From Dasyornis broadbenti (Eukaryota > Chordata > Aves > Passeriformes > Dasyornithidae): a DNA stretch of 64,000 bases. The notes under the pieces were generated by a model. The model was not told the origin of the DNA and did no database searches. It saw only the letters and a list, made by a program, of their open reading frames with translations. Made by a program: the position numbers and the translations under genes. Location: the NCBI GenBank assembly GCA_013397935.1, contig VZRN01000634.1:4116671-4180670 (forward strand), in the 5' to 3' direction. Of this stretch, positions 25,401-38,172 are shown in pieces (position 1 is the stretch's first letter; each line of letters begins with the position of its first letter).

Positions 25401-28400
25401 CCCTGTGGTAATTTATGTGTGTTTATTTACCACTCTGGAGTTCGTTTCTGCTCTTGCCCTGTTTGATGCCAGAGCTGGATTATGTGGGATCCTCAAGAGC
25501 ACTGTGGTTTCAGAATTTACCCTGAAGCTGTCACAAAAATAGGACTTTACTCCCTGTCTATCAGCTCTGTCAAGAGCAATAACGTTTTCATCATCTCTTT
25601 GGGATGAAAGACTTACTAAAGCGTCCATCAACACAGCCGAGTTTTACAGCACCATTACAGACATTTCAAAATTAAGTGAGTAGAGACAGTGGCAGAGGAA
25701 GGCTGGAGCAGCTACAGTGTAGTAGCACAAGACAGAGCTTCTTTTGATTTTAAAAAAAGTTACTCATTAAAGAGTTTTAAGAGCTTCTCTTATTTTTTTA
25801 TTTCAATACAAAAGCTAAAGTCAAAATAAGTGTGTAAAAGCCACTTTTCCCACAAAGTTAATCTCATCACGTTGTAAGTAGTGTTTATTTTTTAATTGGG
25901 GCAAATATCATTTTACTGCAACGAGTTTCTTGATTGGAATTTAAGGAAATTTCCATTTTGAGCTGTGAAATGCCCAACGAGAGGTTTAACAAAAGAGAAA
26001 TGTGGTTGTGAAATACGGGTAGTTCACCGCTTGCAAAAGTGAGGTGAGCTTCCTGACATGGAAGTGAACTGAGAAGACTCTGGGATTAACATTTTACAAG
26101 AGACTTTAGCTGTTAAAAGAAACTCTGGCCACCACTGAACAGAGTTTCCTATTGGGTGCTCCCTTGAAGATATCACAGGAGTTCGGAAGCAGAAGATGAA
26201 GTTGTTAGTTTGTTGTTAGCTGTTACTTGTTAGATTGCTCTATCGCTATTTCCATATTTGTTTTTACACCTAAAATTCCAAGGAAAATGGAGCAGCCTCT
26301 TTTAGGCATTTGAAAAGATTATTAGAAAGAATAATTTCTAACTAGAAACAAATGTTATCAAAATGCTGACATGTTCAAGCGGGCAAATAGATCTCATTTA
26401 TTTGTTTAAAGAACAGCTCAGGCGCGGTGGATGAACAGATTGATTGGAATTTCCAGTGCAGCGGTGGAAATGCAAAGCAAACCCACAGGATGAAATGGTA
26501 TGGATTAATGAAATGATTCTGCTTTGGGGCAAAGCCTGTTCAAAGTGGAGACAAAAATATATCAATATCATCTTTAAATAGATTCGAAAATTTTGGTGCA
26601 ACTTTTCCTTTAGGCAAAGAACAGTGGACAGATAGAACTGATTATATTTTAAATATTATACAACTGATTAAATTTTAAATATTTATATGTATGTGTTGTT
26701 CCTGTTTGGTTTACACCATTGGAATTATTTTTGATTTACGTTGGGATAAGACTCAGCTAAACTCATGTTTTGAAATAAGCAAATAAACATCTTTTAAAAT
26801 TCTAAGTATACATAAATAAAGAGATGGACAGATTAAAAAAAATAGAACTGCCATAGTTGGGGGAAAAAAATGAGAGCATTTAGCAGATTCTCTTGAACAC
26901 AACTGTAAAACTTCAAATCACTTCATTTTTTCATTGCCTATGCAATCATTAGTTTAAATCGTCAAGAAAACTGTTCCCTTGGTTTTGTCCGTTGGGAATT
27001 TCATTGCCTTTGGAGAGCACAATTGGTTCTGCTGCTCCTGGGTGCTGCAGTTCCCTTGCATGGGTTCAGCTCCTGAGCTCAGGAGGGCTGAGAAGGGCTC
27101 GGGCCCAGCCTCTCTGTGCTGTGTGGAGAAGCGGAGAAGTGGAGAACAGCTTCAGCCCGGGAGCTGAACACCAGATGCAAATAAACCAGAGCTGTTCTGG
27201 AATCCTCCTGTCCCTGCTCTGCTTGCAATGAGTGCCTTTCTTGCAGAAGTGAATGCTCACTCTGAGCAATATTGCTCAAAAGAGGTCAGAATACCCAGCT
27301 CTGCTGCTTTGTAGCACGGGCGCTCAGTGAAGTACAGAACATTTACGGTTCCATCTGGAAAGAATCCGCAGTAATGAACTCGTGGTGTTGTTTTGCCAAT
27401 TTAACACTTCATGAAATACTGAAGTGCCTCTTGCATGTTCAGAAAGGATTTCTGTTAGTGATTTTGTGAGAAGCAATTCAAACTGAATACAGTAATTTTG
27501 AACTGTTTGTTTAATAATATGAAGAGCAGTAATAACAATCATAAAATCATCTACACTTTTATATTAGCATGCAAAGAATCAGGATTGATGTAAGAATCAC
27601 TCAGTGCCTTCATCCCTCGGTGTGTAACCCCTGGCTCCGGCAGAGCCACCGAGCTGATTTACACCCCTGAGTGACTGGACTCTTTAGATCTTCACGGATT
27701 CAGGCTCTTCATATCAGCTGTTCATTTTGTGTTTGCTGTTTTCCAGAGCTCAATAAATAACAGCAATAAAAAAAATAGAGCTGGTGACTATTCAGTTGAA
27801 TTCTGACTTGAATTCACGTGAGTCAGGCTAGTGGCCTTTCAGTTGACTGCAATTGACCTGGCTGGTCAATTTGCGTATTTTGGTTAGACTTACATAAGAA
27901 CATACCACAAATTCTTTCAGGTAAGAATTGTCTTTTTGTAACTGAGATTTCAGGTTCCATGGCAAGCAGGTTCTTGCTAATCACAGCAGTTCTGAAGGGT
28001 TGCTGAATTAATAATAAATAGCGGTGGTGGTGGTAGCGATGATAATAGTAAAGATAGAATGATTTAAAGGAAAATCTGAAACTTTTCAGACATTGATGTG
28101 TTTTCAGAGTCTCTGGGGACATCTTTTGGACAATGTTCTCCACGGGGACCCATGACTCCGTGGCTTTTCTGTGCTGCCCAAGCAGTTGAACAGGAAATGT
28201 CTGTGACAAAGGAGGAATGGAGATGTAAATGCAGCAGGGAAGCCTGGCATGCACCTGACAGCACTGGAGCTCTGTTTGCAATCCCAGACTGGCACCATCT
28301 GGATTGCACCATTCGTAATGGGATCATATGTGTGCATGCAATTAGTTTATGTCAGTAGCTGCGGGGATTAGATGAAATTATGGAGCAGTAAACAGTGCCT

Positions 28401-29685
28401 TGGAACCAGCCTGGTTCTGTGACCTCAGCTCGGAAGCCTCTGTAATTCTGGCAATTGCCCCAGGACCTGGAGGGCAAAGCAGCGCTTTTGTACTCATAGC
28501 ACGTCACCACTTCTGGAACTGAGCAGCTTCTGGAATGCAAGGTAATTTGGGGGAGGTGATTTTGTTTAAAGCTGGAGGAATATGGGGTGGAAAATCAGAA
28601 GCTGAAGACTGATCCAAAGGAGCAGTGGTAAGAGTGATGAACAGTGAAGCTAAAGCAGTGACAACAGAGGAAGCAAATGCTAGAAAGATAGGAGGAAAAA
28701 AAAAATCTTTAGAACTGATTTCTTTATTAGTGTGAGAATTCCTGGCAGAGATGTGTAGCCAGAGGAATTTTTAGCTAATGTCTGCTTTCTTCTCTTCAGT
28801 GAATTAGCCTGAAATCCACCATGTGGATTAACGTGGGGGGTTTCTCTAATTGTATTGACAATTATTCAGTGACTGTTTTCATGCAATAAAAATCAGTCTG
28901 CAGTAAGCTCAGAGGCTGAGTCGCTCTTCCCAAGGGAGAACAGGTGAAATTCTGAGATGATGTCAGTACCGAATCAACTGATGTTGACATTAAATCTCTC
29001 TCAGTGTTGAAATGACTCACAATGCACATCCAAATTGAAATCTCCTATGAAATTGCTCTGCTTACCTCTGGGGCTCACAGGACTGCTCTCTGTGTTCTTT
29101 CCAATCTGTCAGAAACTCTACATCTTTATTATGCACGTTGGGCTTTGTTTTAAGTGGAAAATAGAAAGGAAAAAATGCTGCTCTTTCATGCAGGTAGGAT
29201 TCCCTCGGTGAATAAGCCCCCAGCCATTCTGCTCCTGGGCTCTCAGAGAAACAGTGTCTGCATGGAAAAATCATCTGAAAACATTTAATTCAGGGACCCA
29301 GGAAATGGGCACGTAGAGGCGCACACAAACACATAAAGACAGAGTAGTTTTCAAAGAATTATTGGTAGCAAACATAAGCAAATCTTTGACCATCAAATAC
29401 TGCACGTACTGATTTTTTCAGGTGGCTGAGAACTGAAGTGGGTGTTTGGTTTTCTGTGTTATAGAGGCTCTGATACTTAGAGAAGCATGAGTATATAAGA
29501 AAGTGTTAGGAGAGTGTTTCTGACTAGCAGTTCTGGTTTTTCTGCACTAAATTTTTGATAAAAGTTGTATTTCTGACTAAGCATCAAATGCTTTTATTTG
29601 TAAAGTGTATCTTATGAAGATTTTAAAATTATTTCATTTTTTTTCACAGATCGTGAACTAAAGATGTAAAAAGAAGCTCAAAAAA
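22497..29685. other. Unique AT-rich DNA without a recognisable gene
   Basis: About 7.2 kb up to the second assembly gap. The longest frame (minus strand, 27823-28281, 152 codons) opens with TTG, not ATG. It crosses a short GGT/GAT-rich simple segment near 28021-28060 that encodes a run of Tyr and His. A GC-richer patch at about 27040-27240 has several overlapping frames on both strands and no domain. Exact octamers occur at 23199-23206 and 27175-27182. A two-copy 26-bp duplication is listed separately. Confidence 0.55.
26636..26687 (+). repeat. Tandem duplication, two 26-bp units
   Basis: Unit one (26636-26661) and unit two (26662-26687) both begin AACTGATTA and share TTTTAAATATT, with only a few differences. 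The units are AT-rich and resemble no known family. Confidence 0.85.
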
Positions 29686-29782
29686 NNNNNNNNNNNNNNN
29701 NNNNNNNNNNNNNNNNNNNNNNNNNNNNNNNNNNNNNNNNNNNNNNNNNNNNNNNNNNNNNNNNNNNNNNNNNNNNNNNNNN
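29686..29782. other. Assembly gap (97 N)
   Basis: Ninety-seven N bases follow a short A run. The missing sequence could hold anything of comparable or different size, because gap lengths are estimates. Confidence 0.99.
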
Positions 29783-32689
29783 AGAGAGGTTTCAGTTCAA
29801 AACCAACAACAATAAGGAATAATTACCATAGCATAATATAAACAGGATAACTTCCCCAACACAGAAGCCATGTTGCTAAAAGGTTCCACATCACGAGTGT
29901 AAGAATGTAAGAATTGTAGAGAACTCTTTCCTGAGTTGTGTTAGTAGTGATCACCATACATCAGTTGACATCCAGGTATATAAAAAAGTGTGTGATGAAA
30001 ATAAAAAATAATAATAAAAAAAAAAGCCTCACTAAAATCATGTTATTTCCATAATTATTTTCGCATGGTTTTGCTATAATGATCTCATTCATTTTAACAA
30101 GGTATGCAGCGCTCAGAGCACATATACACCACTCTATATTTTTACTGCTGTCATAATGAAAAATTGTATTTACTGGGAGAAGTGACATTTTTTGCCTTTT
30201 GACAAATTCATGGAAATCTCTTTTTTTACTTGCAAATATTTGCAAAGTAAGAATTGATACCTTCGCACAGATCTGCCTTGTGAGGTGCTATGACACTTTG
30301 AAGTTCTTTGATCATTTTACATAGTTTGTCACACTCCAGGCTGTTTAAATACACTTGGGCATGTTGATAGACTTCTAAAACTGGCTAGGAGGGCTGCCTG
30401 GGGAGCAGAATTCATTATTCTGGGACGGGATGTAATAGTTAGAACAAAAGATTGGAAGTTAATAACAAGTATTTGCAAGTTTTACAAGAAAATTTAAAAC
30501 CAGGTGACACTGCCGTCAAACCTGAGTGCTCAGCTGTCGTTAACGTCATTAAACAAATCGCGATGCAAATGAGGTGTAACCTGAAGGGAGGTGCTGCTTC
30601 CTGCCGTCAGCGCTCCTCTCTGCCTTGCATAATGCACGGGAGAGCCCGGGTGCTGCTGCTGCAAGGGTTTCTGCAGTGATTTCTGAGGAGCTCTCCCAGC
30701 CAACCGCAAGGTCAGGGCAGGATGGAGAGGGCTGGGAGAGTGAATCCATCACCATCAGCACTTGCTAGAGCGCAGCCAGAGCCTTTCTGGAACGTTTCTG
30801 TGTGCTGGGGGAGGCTTGGAGACACAGAGCCCTTGGCTAAAGGGACCTGCTGGGCTCCACTCTGGAACAGGAACACAGCTCCCTGCACTGCTGACAGGTG
30901 GGACTGCTCTGTGCCGCAGCCCAAATGAGTAAAACATCTGTGCCTTGACCTTCACCAGCACAAAACCTCCAGATGTGTGAATGTGTAACTTCCAAACGTT
31001 TTCAGACTGTAGGAATTGTGTTGTCTCCACACAGAAAATATAGTGCTGTATATAATGTAGTGTTCTGTAGTAATTTGTCGTTTCTGTCAGATTGGGTATA
31101 TAAATACATAAATATGGAAAGTATTTGCTTAAAAAGATGCCTGCAGTGCTTTCTCAAACTTGTATTTATCAGTGTTTAAGAGAGGAATAATTAAGCAGAC
31201 AGATTACTTAGCTGTAGTTACATCCTTCACTGAAGAGCTCCGGGTCTTCAGCTCAGAACTGTAAAATTAACTACCAGGCAGTTAAAAATATGTACCTAGC
31301 ACAGTATTTCATATTTAATGGAAATTCATCAGAAATCCATCAGTCAAAGCAGACGTGCAGAAGGAGAAATATTATTCTGTCACTTTCTAGTTCTTTCTCA
31401 GGCTCCGCAGTAGCAGCTGCCTTTCTGAAAGAGCTGCCGTGGCTCTGGCATTTGGTGTAACCGAGCTGGGTTGTGCCCTCTGAGAATCTGGACCACACTC
31501 ATTAGTGGCATTTGTTTTGCTTTGTTTTACCTCTGGTTATACTCTGATGTATAGAACTTGAACAATTAGCCCAGAAGAAGTGTTAGGCTATGTGAAACGT
31601 CTCCTCACTTGAAGAAAATGGGGTTTTGTTGCCACCATAAATTTAGTTCACATTTCATTTTCCTTTTGGCATGTTCAAAAGGCACCTTTCGCTTTTCCAT
31701 AGCAGAGATTGCTTTCCTTTGTGCAAACGCCTGACTTTCAGTGCGCCCTGCAAAGCTGAAGGATTCCTTCTGCAGGGAAAATGTCTCATCTGAAAATGAT
31801 CGCTTGGTCTAATTTATAAAAATGTGTCAACATGACTAATTGTCAGATGAGAGCTGAAGCTTATTATGTGCAGCACAGAGCTGAATATCTTCACTGAATA
31901 CAGCAACATATTTCAACTGTGGCAGTAACATCTCAAACCCTTCTCACAGCAGGTCAGGAAAATAAATGTGATGCTGCTTCAGAATAAATGGCGCAAATGG
32001 CCCTAAAACACATGACAACTGGCAAATTGATGTTTATTCTGTTTAAGGACTGAGTCATATTTTAAATATGTATTTCACAGTGGTCGTTTTTGATAGAAAT
32101 CTTTTCCATTTGCATGCAATTTTTGCTAGAACCTTTCTCCAACACTTCTCACTTGTTTTTCTCTGTATTTTCTTCGCCTCCTAGGACAAAAAACAACACA
32201 ATTCTTGAGGGAGAGCTGAAATGCAGCTGTTTCTACTGTGCTGGCAGTGCAGTTAAGCTACTAATGAATACGTATTCCCCAAGAGATGGATGTCCCAGAG
32301 CCTCTTCCCTTGTTCAGTATGTGTTAAGAAGAAAGGGAAAATTAGAAAAGAAAAATTCACCCCGCCCCAGAACAAACAAAAAACAGTTCAGCTTCCTGTT
32401 ACTTTAGAAATAAATCGGAACAAAAATAATGATGTCTCAGCGGGAAGTCTGTCACCAGGGATCAAAGAGCTCAGAGAACGGACTCCAGTCTTCCTCCATT
32501 TTGCCTTTAACCCTCCCAGGTTTATAAAGTGTCTCTCGGTACCTTCAGCACTCATTGGTGTCAGTAGAATTTGAAGCTTTCACAAAATATCTAAAAATTA
32601 GTGGTTTGTGGGGTTTTGCATGGTTTTTCCATAGGTGGTAAGTCAAAAATCTGATCCTAAAAATATGACAAGTCATTGTTCCAAATAGG

Positions 32690-32704
32690 TTTTTTTTTTT
32701 TTTT
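32690..32704 (+). repeat. Poly-T tract (15 T)
   Basis: A homopolymer inside a T-rich stretch. No adjoining retroelement is seen. Confidence 0.85.
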
Positions 32705-33480
32705 AAAGTTCCCATCTAATACTTTTTTTCTTCTAATCATATCGAAAATATTTTCATTCTCATTAACATTCCAGAGCTTTTCCTTACGAGTGTTTTTTCC
32801 CCCAGCATTCCCATTTCTTTATAGCCTTCCAAATGAGGCCTGTCACTCATGTCTCCCTCGCTGCTGCTCGGATCCGCTCATCCTGCGTGCAGAGATTGAT
32901 GCTCTCTGCACAGGCAATTTTATGGCACACTTAGGACGCTCTAAACTTGTGTGACCTTCCCAGTAGCTGTGAGGATAAAAGTTAAAAAAGTCCGAACCAC
33001 TCTTGCTGTGGCCTGCGCGTGCAGGCAGGTTAGGGTCTGTCTCTTAGAAAGGTGTGGGAGGGCCAAAGCAGGTGAGGGAGGCTGGGATAGGTCATGGAAA
33101 ATGGTTGAGCATTGTATGTGGGAGTTCAGAGACTTCTGAGGCAGCGCCATTCTGATAAAATCTTGTTTTGTCTAGAGACGGCAGCCCTTGGAATCCAAAC
33201 TATTTCACTTTAATGCCTTTTTTTTCCCCGGGTAAAAAAGGTCCTCAGCACCTTTATTTTCTCTGTATCTTCCGTGAAGTTCTAGGAGCTTTATCAAAAC
33301 TTTAGTCTTATAAATGATTTTCACTTCTGGAAGGAGACATTCTGATATTTACACATCAGGGCTATTAAAATATAACTCTGAAGTGTCAGACCCAAGCTTC
33401 CATCCTGTGGAGTCTCCAAAAGCCACCACCAATGCACTCTAAAGAAATTGTAGGACATTTCTCGTGGCAGGCTGTTGTCA

Positions 33481-33506
33481 ATGTACAAATTCAGTGTACA
33501 AATTCA
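33481..33506 (+). repeat. Tandem duplication, two 13-bp units
   Basis: TGTACAAATTCA is repeated back to back (ATGTACAAATTCA, then GTGTACAAATTCA). A minimal slippage duplication. Confidence 0.9.
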
Positions 33507-33840
33507 TTGCCTGCTGTAGTATTTCATCTGTGGGGACTACCAGGGAACTCACTCTCAAGAATGTCTCAGTATCTTGCTGAATTAAGCCCACTTTGCTTTG
33601 CCACCTGGATGGCTCGACGCAGTCCCAGGCTGCCATTTCCGTGCCTCATCAGCTTTCCATCTGCCTCTTTCTCTCCTCTGAAAACCATCTCTTCATTCCT
33701 TGCCCGGGTTCGCTCCGCGTATTACTGCTTGCTGTTTGCTTTCACCTTTTAAATTCTGTTTTTCTTTAACTATGTAAACAAACCAACTATTGGGCTAAAA
33801 TAACAAAAAATTAAGTACTTTCTTTGTTTGTTTGGTTTAG

Positions 33841-33869
33841 TTTTTTGTTTTTGTTTTTTTTTTTTTTTT
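33841..33869 (+). repeat. T-rich simple repeat
   Basis: TTTTTTG and TTTTTG units run into a 16-base T tract. Simple sequence only. Confidence 0.85.
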
Positions 33870-36800
33870 ACTACAGAGCACAGCATGATCCATTTGGTAA
33901 TTCCTGCCAGGCAGAATAGTTTATTACAGAATAGAAGTGCTGTATAAAACTCAGTACTGTATAAAACTTGCTGTGGATAAACTTTCAAAACTGTGCATAA
34001 GTGAACTTGTTGACCTTGTTTCATTGGGTTGGAAATCAATCTGCTAATCTCCAAACACCAGGGTTCTTCCTTCAGTTTTTAAATATTTATTGGTTGGTTT
34101 GGGGCAGATTATGATGCCAGAAAACCAAAATGCATGTTGAACTCCGGATTATAGAGGATGAAATCTGACAACAAATCCTGACACACCTTCACATGCACAG
34201 AAAAATCAGCGATACCATAAAGGCAAACTGGAATCTCAGCTGTGTGCCTGCCTGCAGGAATTATTTCCTTTTTATAAACCCCCCACACTTTTAACAAGGA
34301 ACTCTGTGCCTGTTCATCAGAAATACAAAACTCTGAACCAGAAGGTATTTCTTTATGTCACTTTCCAAGGATTGATAGGTTTATTCATGCTGGACATCAT
34401 CTTATAATCACAGCAAGACTAGAAGGTTTAAATTAGCCCTGTCATTCCCGGTCCTTTAGGACCCAAATACCGTGGTGTAATATTGAAAGAAAGATGTTCT
34501 TTTGCAGGTGCATGATTTTCCTCAGTCAGTGGACCATTGACTTTCTCTCCATAAGTTCAATTTTTCTTCAGAGATCTCTAAAGCCCCAACCACATTAAAG
34601 GTCTCAGTAGAGAACACCCCGATGTCTATTAAATTTAACAATAACAAGTCCCCAGATGAAAGCAATTAAGCTGCAAGGATTTGCAGACGGTTCCCGTGGA
34701 TGCCTTTCCCTTGTTTCAGAGAGAAAGCACTCGGGCAGCAAAGGAACAATGAAAGGCAAATAAAAAGCACAAGGTTTGCTCTAGACATCCCCCATCCCAT
34801 GAAGCTGTGGAGCAGCCACTGGGGCTGCACCATAAATCTGCGCTTCAGGGCCACTCCAGTGCCCGTGGCTCCCACCTGACAAAATATCCGCCAGCTGAGA
34901 GTGTGATGCTGCCTTTCTTGCTTGCTCAGGTCTGCTGGAAATGGCTCTGGGGAGCGCATTGAGATGTGGTGGCACCACGCAGGAATGGAGACGTCACCCG
35001 CCCTTCGCGTTTGCTGGAATCTGTAGGCACGGCAGAAAGCAGAGGCGCTGCCAAAAATGTGCTTTCAGGCTGAGAATTTTCAAAACCCCGACATTTTTCA
35101 AAGTTTTTGGTGAGATAACTACTCACTGTGCAGAGTATTTTTCAAAGTTTGCTTCGTCTTGCTTGCCCATGGTTCTTTTAAAAATAAAAATCCACTTCAT
35201 GAAAAAATAATTTTCATAATTATTATTTTATATGAGCTAACATAGTTTTATGGTTATGCATATGTAATGGCAAGTGGTTATTCTTGACTCTTGTTAGAGA
35301 GCTAGAATTAATTTCCCCACTCTCACAGTTTCTATAGTAACTTCACTGGAAATTGCCTATTTGGATATTTTTATTCTGAAATAACTAGAATTTTCAGTGT
35401 AACGTCAGTTGCTTCCAGAGTGATGCGTGTTAGAAGAAGGAACACACCAGGAGCAGCTGCTCACCTGAGCTATGTATTGATGCACCAACAGCATCTTCCT
35501 CTCATGTCCTGCCTCTGGCACATTTTACCGAGGAAAGGTTCCGCAGGTGCAGCCAAAGTGTGCCTGGAGGGAGGACAAGCGAGGGCAACTTGGAACTTTT
35601 CTTCACTTTGAAGGAAAAATTCTCAGATTTGTATCTGAAGGACCCAACTGGATTCAGCTGGCTTGAGGTGACACTCTTAGAAAGACAGCAGGGTCAGGGA
35701 CCCTTGTCTTTGTCATCTTGCTGGTTTGTAATGGAAGTCATATGTGTTACACGATATTTAGAGTTTTATTCCAAGGTAGATGAAGCAAAGACAAAGACAC
35801 GTCTCCAACCCACTCCTCTTTTTCCTGAGAGAAAATAGAATACATTGGATTTTTACAATTATGATTCATTTTTGTATTTACCACGCAAACCGGGTGGGAC
35901 ATATCTCAGCAGACCTGTTTAAGAGCCATCAAGCCTTCCTTTGTAAGAGGGGAGAAAGATGTGGAGCTCCAGTTTTCACGTGAAGGAGGATCTTGGTGAG
36001 TGAATGAACTCTGGAAGGCTCAGACACCAGCGCGGCTTAAATGACTCCTTCAAAAAAGATACAAAGCTGAGCTGAACAGTGCAGGTTCCAGTGTTACCTG
36101 CATAATTCACCATTTTCTGGGAAGAGTCCTAATGCTAGGGAGGCAGATTCTGTCTCTTAATCCATTGAAGCCATCATCTCTTTCTTGGAGTGTAATGGGA
36201 AATAATTCCGCTTTCCAGTTTATTTTAAAGCCTTTTTCTAGTTAGGTGAACTTTTTATCACCTCTTCAATTCATTTGTCAATGGAATTATACACTCTGGT
36301 TCCAGGCTAAGAGATAGGCAAGTTTCCCTAATATAGGATGAAGCAACTTCCTGATGTCCTGTTTTGTTAGGCCAGCGTTTGGAAATCTGGATTGTACTTT
36401 CCTCAGATGTCAGCGAGTGGATCTTTGGTGACTGAGTTCATGAGATGGTACAGTTGAAATGCCACTGAGGCACCAAAATCCCAGAGATAAAATGATGATG
36501 TTCTTAGTAATAAGGAGGATGGAAAGGAATTCAAAAAGGCAGCTGTTCTCATACATTACAAAGAATCAATATTTAAATCAAAGCAGATGCTCTGAGTTCA
36601 TTCAGCTCAGAACCATGTTAGCAGGAGCTATTTTGAGGATCAATGCTGCAAAGTGAAAATGGTGCTTGAAACCAAAAAAAGAAAATAAATCCACAGGTGC
36701 TCTTTATGATTTTAATCCTCTTCAAGATTTCTGGTTGTGTTGTTCTAGAAGTTTAAATTATTGTTAAAGATCCATTTCCCTTAAAACTTTATTACTATTT

Positions 36801-37501
36801 TGCAAGGAAGTTTAATTCTTCTGTCACTTCAAAGTGCTGAGGAGTAAGAAGAAGAAAAGGATCTTTGGTATAAAAGTTATGTCTATTGAAACTCCATTTT
36901 TAGTTTGATCTTGCTTCTTAAATTTTCTTTTAATACCTTTTCGTAATTTTTTTTCTCTTTTTTTAGTTAGCAAATGTTTCACTAGCGAGGTAGTGATTTA
37001 TTTCTGAGCATTTGTAAGAAAATCAAAGGAGATAAAGGGGGCAGAAAGTGATATTCTTCTCATCAAATCATTCAGTAGTTAGGGTACTCTGTCAGCAAAC
37101 AAGAGAATTTAATTTGGTACCTGAAATATAATCAAATCAGCCACTTGTGTTCCCTCTTTCCAGAGAGTTTTTTAATCAGTAGGATTAATTCAGTGAGAGG
37201 CATCTGGTGTTTTGCTTTGTATCAAATAAGGAACGAGGCCATGGGAATCGTGGGGGGTTGAGATTCATGTGGGAAGGTTCTGGAACCCAATTTCTGTAAG
37301 AATCTCTTTGGTTCTGGAACCTGGAACCTGGGATACGAAAAGGGTGTTGGACCGAGTTCCCTCTGCCCACCCGGCAGAACTCAGTGGTGGTTCAATTCTA
37401 TCAATACACACTCAACTCCTTGTAGCTTCCTAAATCGTGAAAGATTCTGACAAATAGCATGTGCCTGGAAAAACTACAGCAAAGCAAAAAAACGACACGC
37501 T

Positions 37502-37533
37502 CTTGAAACCTCATTTTCTTGAAACCTCGTTTT
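37502..37533 (+). repeat. Tandem duplication, two 16-bp units
   Basis: CTTGAAACCTCATTTT is followed immediately by CTTGAAACCTCGTTTT, one base different. A recent slippage event is likely. Confidence 0.93.
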
Positions 37534-37759
37534 CATCTAACGTTTCATTTGGAAGAGGAAAGTAGAGTAGACCTGATCAACAGGAGTGACCAAATTACCC
37601 TTTAACCAAAACCTAAACCTTCACAGAAAGAACAAGATCTATAGAAAAGGACAAAATATTGTTTTCAGTTGTTAAATAGGCAATATCAGCTTAATGGAAA
37701 AGACATTATAAAGTTTTCATTCCCAGGCGCTGAGGCCAATTGTCACAGACCAGCCCTGT

Positions 37760-37823
37760 GCGCAGGCTGGACTCGATGACCACAGAGATCTTTTCCAGCC
37801 TAATTTTCCCTGTGATTCTGTGG
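37760..37823 (+). mobile_element. CR1 LINE 3'-end fragment, sense
   Basis: The segment contains 'caggctggactcgatgacc', 'cagagatcttttccagcct' and a tail 'tgtgattctgtgg', in the order of the last 60-odd bases of avian CR1. Only one and a half copies of the terminal octamer remain. The fragment is severely 5'-truncated, as usual for CR1, and carries no coding sequence. It is the opposite orientation to the copy at 11612-11743. Confidence 0.88.
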
Positions 37824-38115
37824 TCAAGGGTTGCCCGTGAGTGGCCTGTGGGGAGTCATCGCTGGAAAACTGCAGCTCCTGGGCTTGAGAATTATCTGGG
37901 ACAATGCAAATTGGTCTAGGCCAGAAACATTCCCTGGATTACTTTAACAAGATGCAGGACCATATTTTATAGCCTGGAAACGGTGTCATGAAGGGGATGG
38001 ATGTAGCCACAAGCACTATGTGGAAAACATTTCACTGCCAAGGCATGGCACAAACATTACAGCCACTACTAATGAACAATTAGGTTTGTGTTTTTGATGG
38101 CTGATGACAGTGGAC

Positions 38116-38172
38116 ATTGTAAAGTGCTTTGAAATCTGATGATAAGAAGCGGTGTAGAGCTGTGTGATGTTA
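38116..38172 (+). repeat. Ancient LINE/SINE-like tail
   Basis: 'tgtaaagtgctttgaaatct' followed by 'gatgataagaagcggtgtag' resembles the common 'gtaaagcgctttgagatcc ... gatgaaaggcgctatag' end found in several old amniote non-LTR families and their SINEs. The body upstream is not recognisable, so the family cannot be named. Confidence 0.45.

Larger units (their letters stand above)
29783..37759. other. Unique DNA without a recognisable gene
   Basis: About 8 kb. A GC-richer patch at 30500-30960 contains an exact octamer at 30563-30570 beside a CRE-like AACGTCAT (30542-30549) and several overlapping frames of 68-91 codons with no domain. Frames of 105 and 106 codons at 32090-32407 and 33432-33752 also show nothing recognisable. 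T-rich tracts lie at 32690-32704 and 33841-33869. Short local duplications at 33481-33506 and 37502-37533 are listed separately. Confidence 0.55.

Noticed and set aside
27823..28281. 152-codon frame on the minus strand with a Tyr/His run
   Set aside because: It begins at TTG, and the Tyr/His run is the translation of a GGT/GAT simple repeat. Other open frames overlap it on both strands.
32920..32955. MIR-like 3' end ('ggcacacttaggacgctct')
   Set aside because: The resemblance is short, and the expected upstream part is absent.
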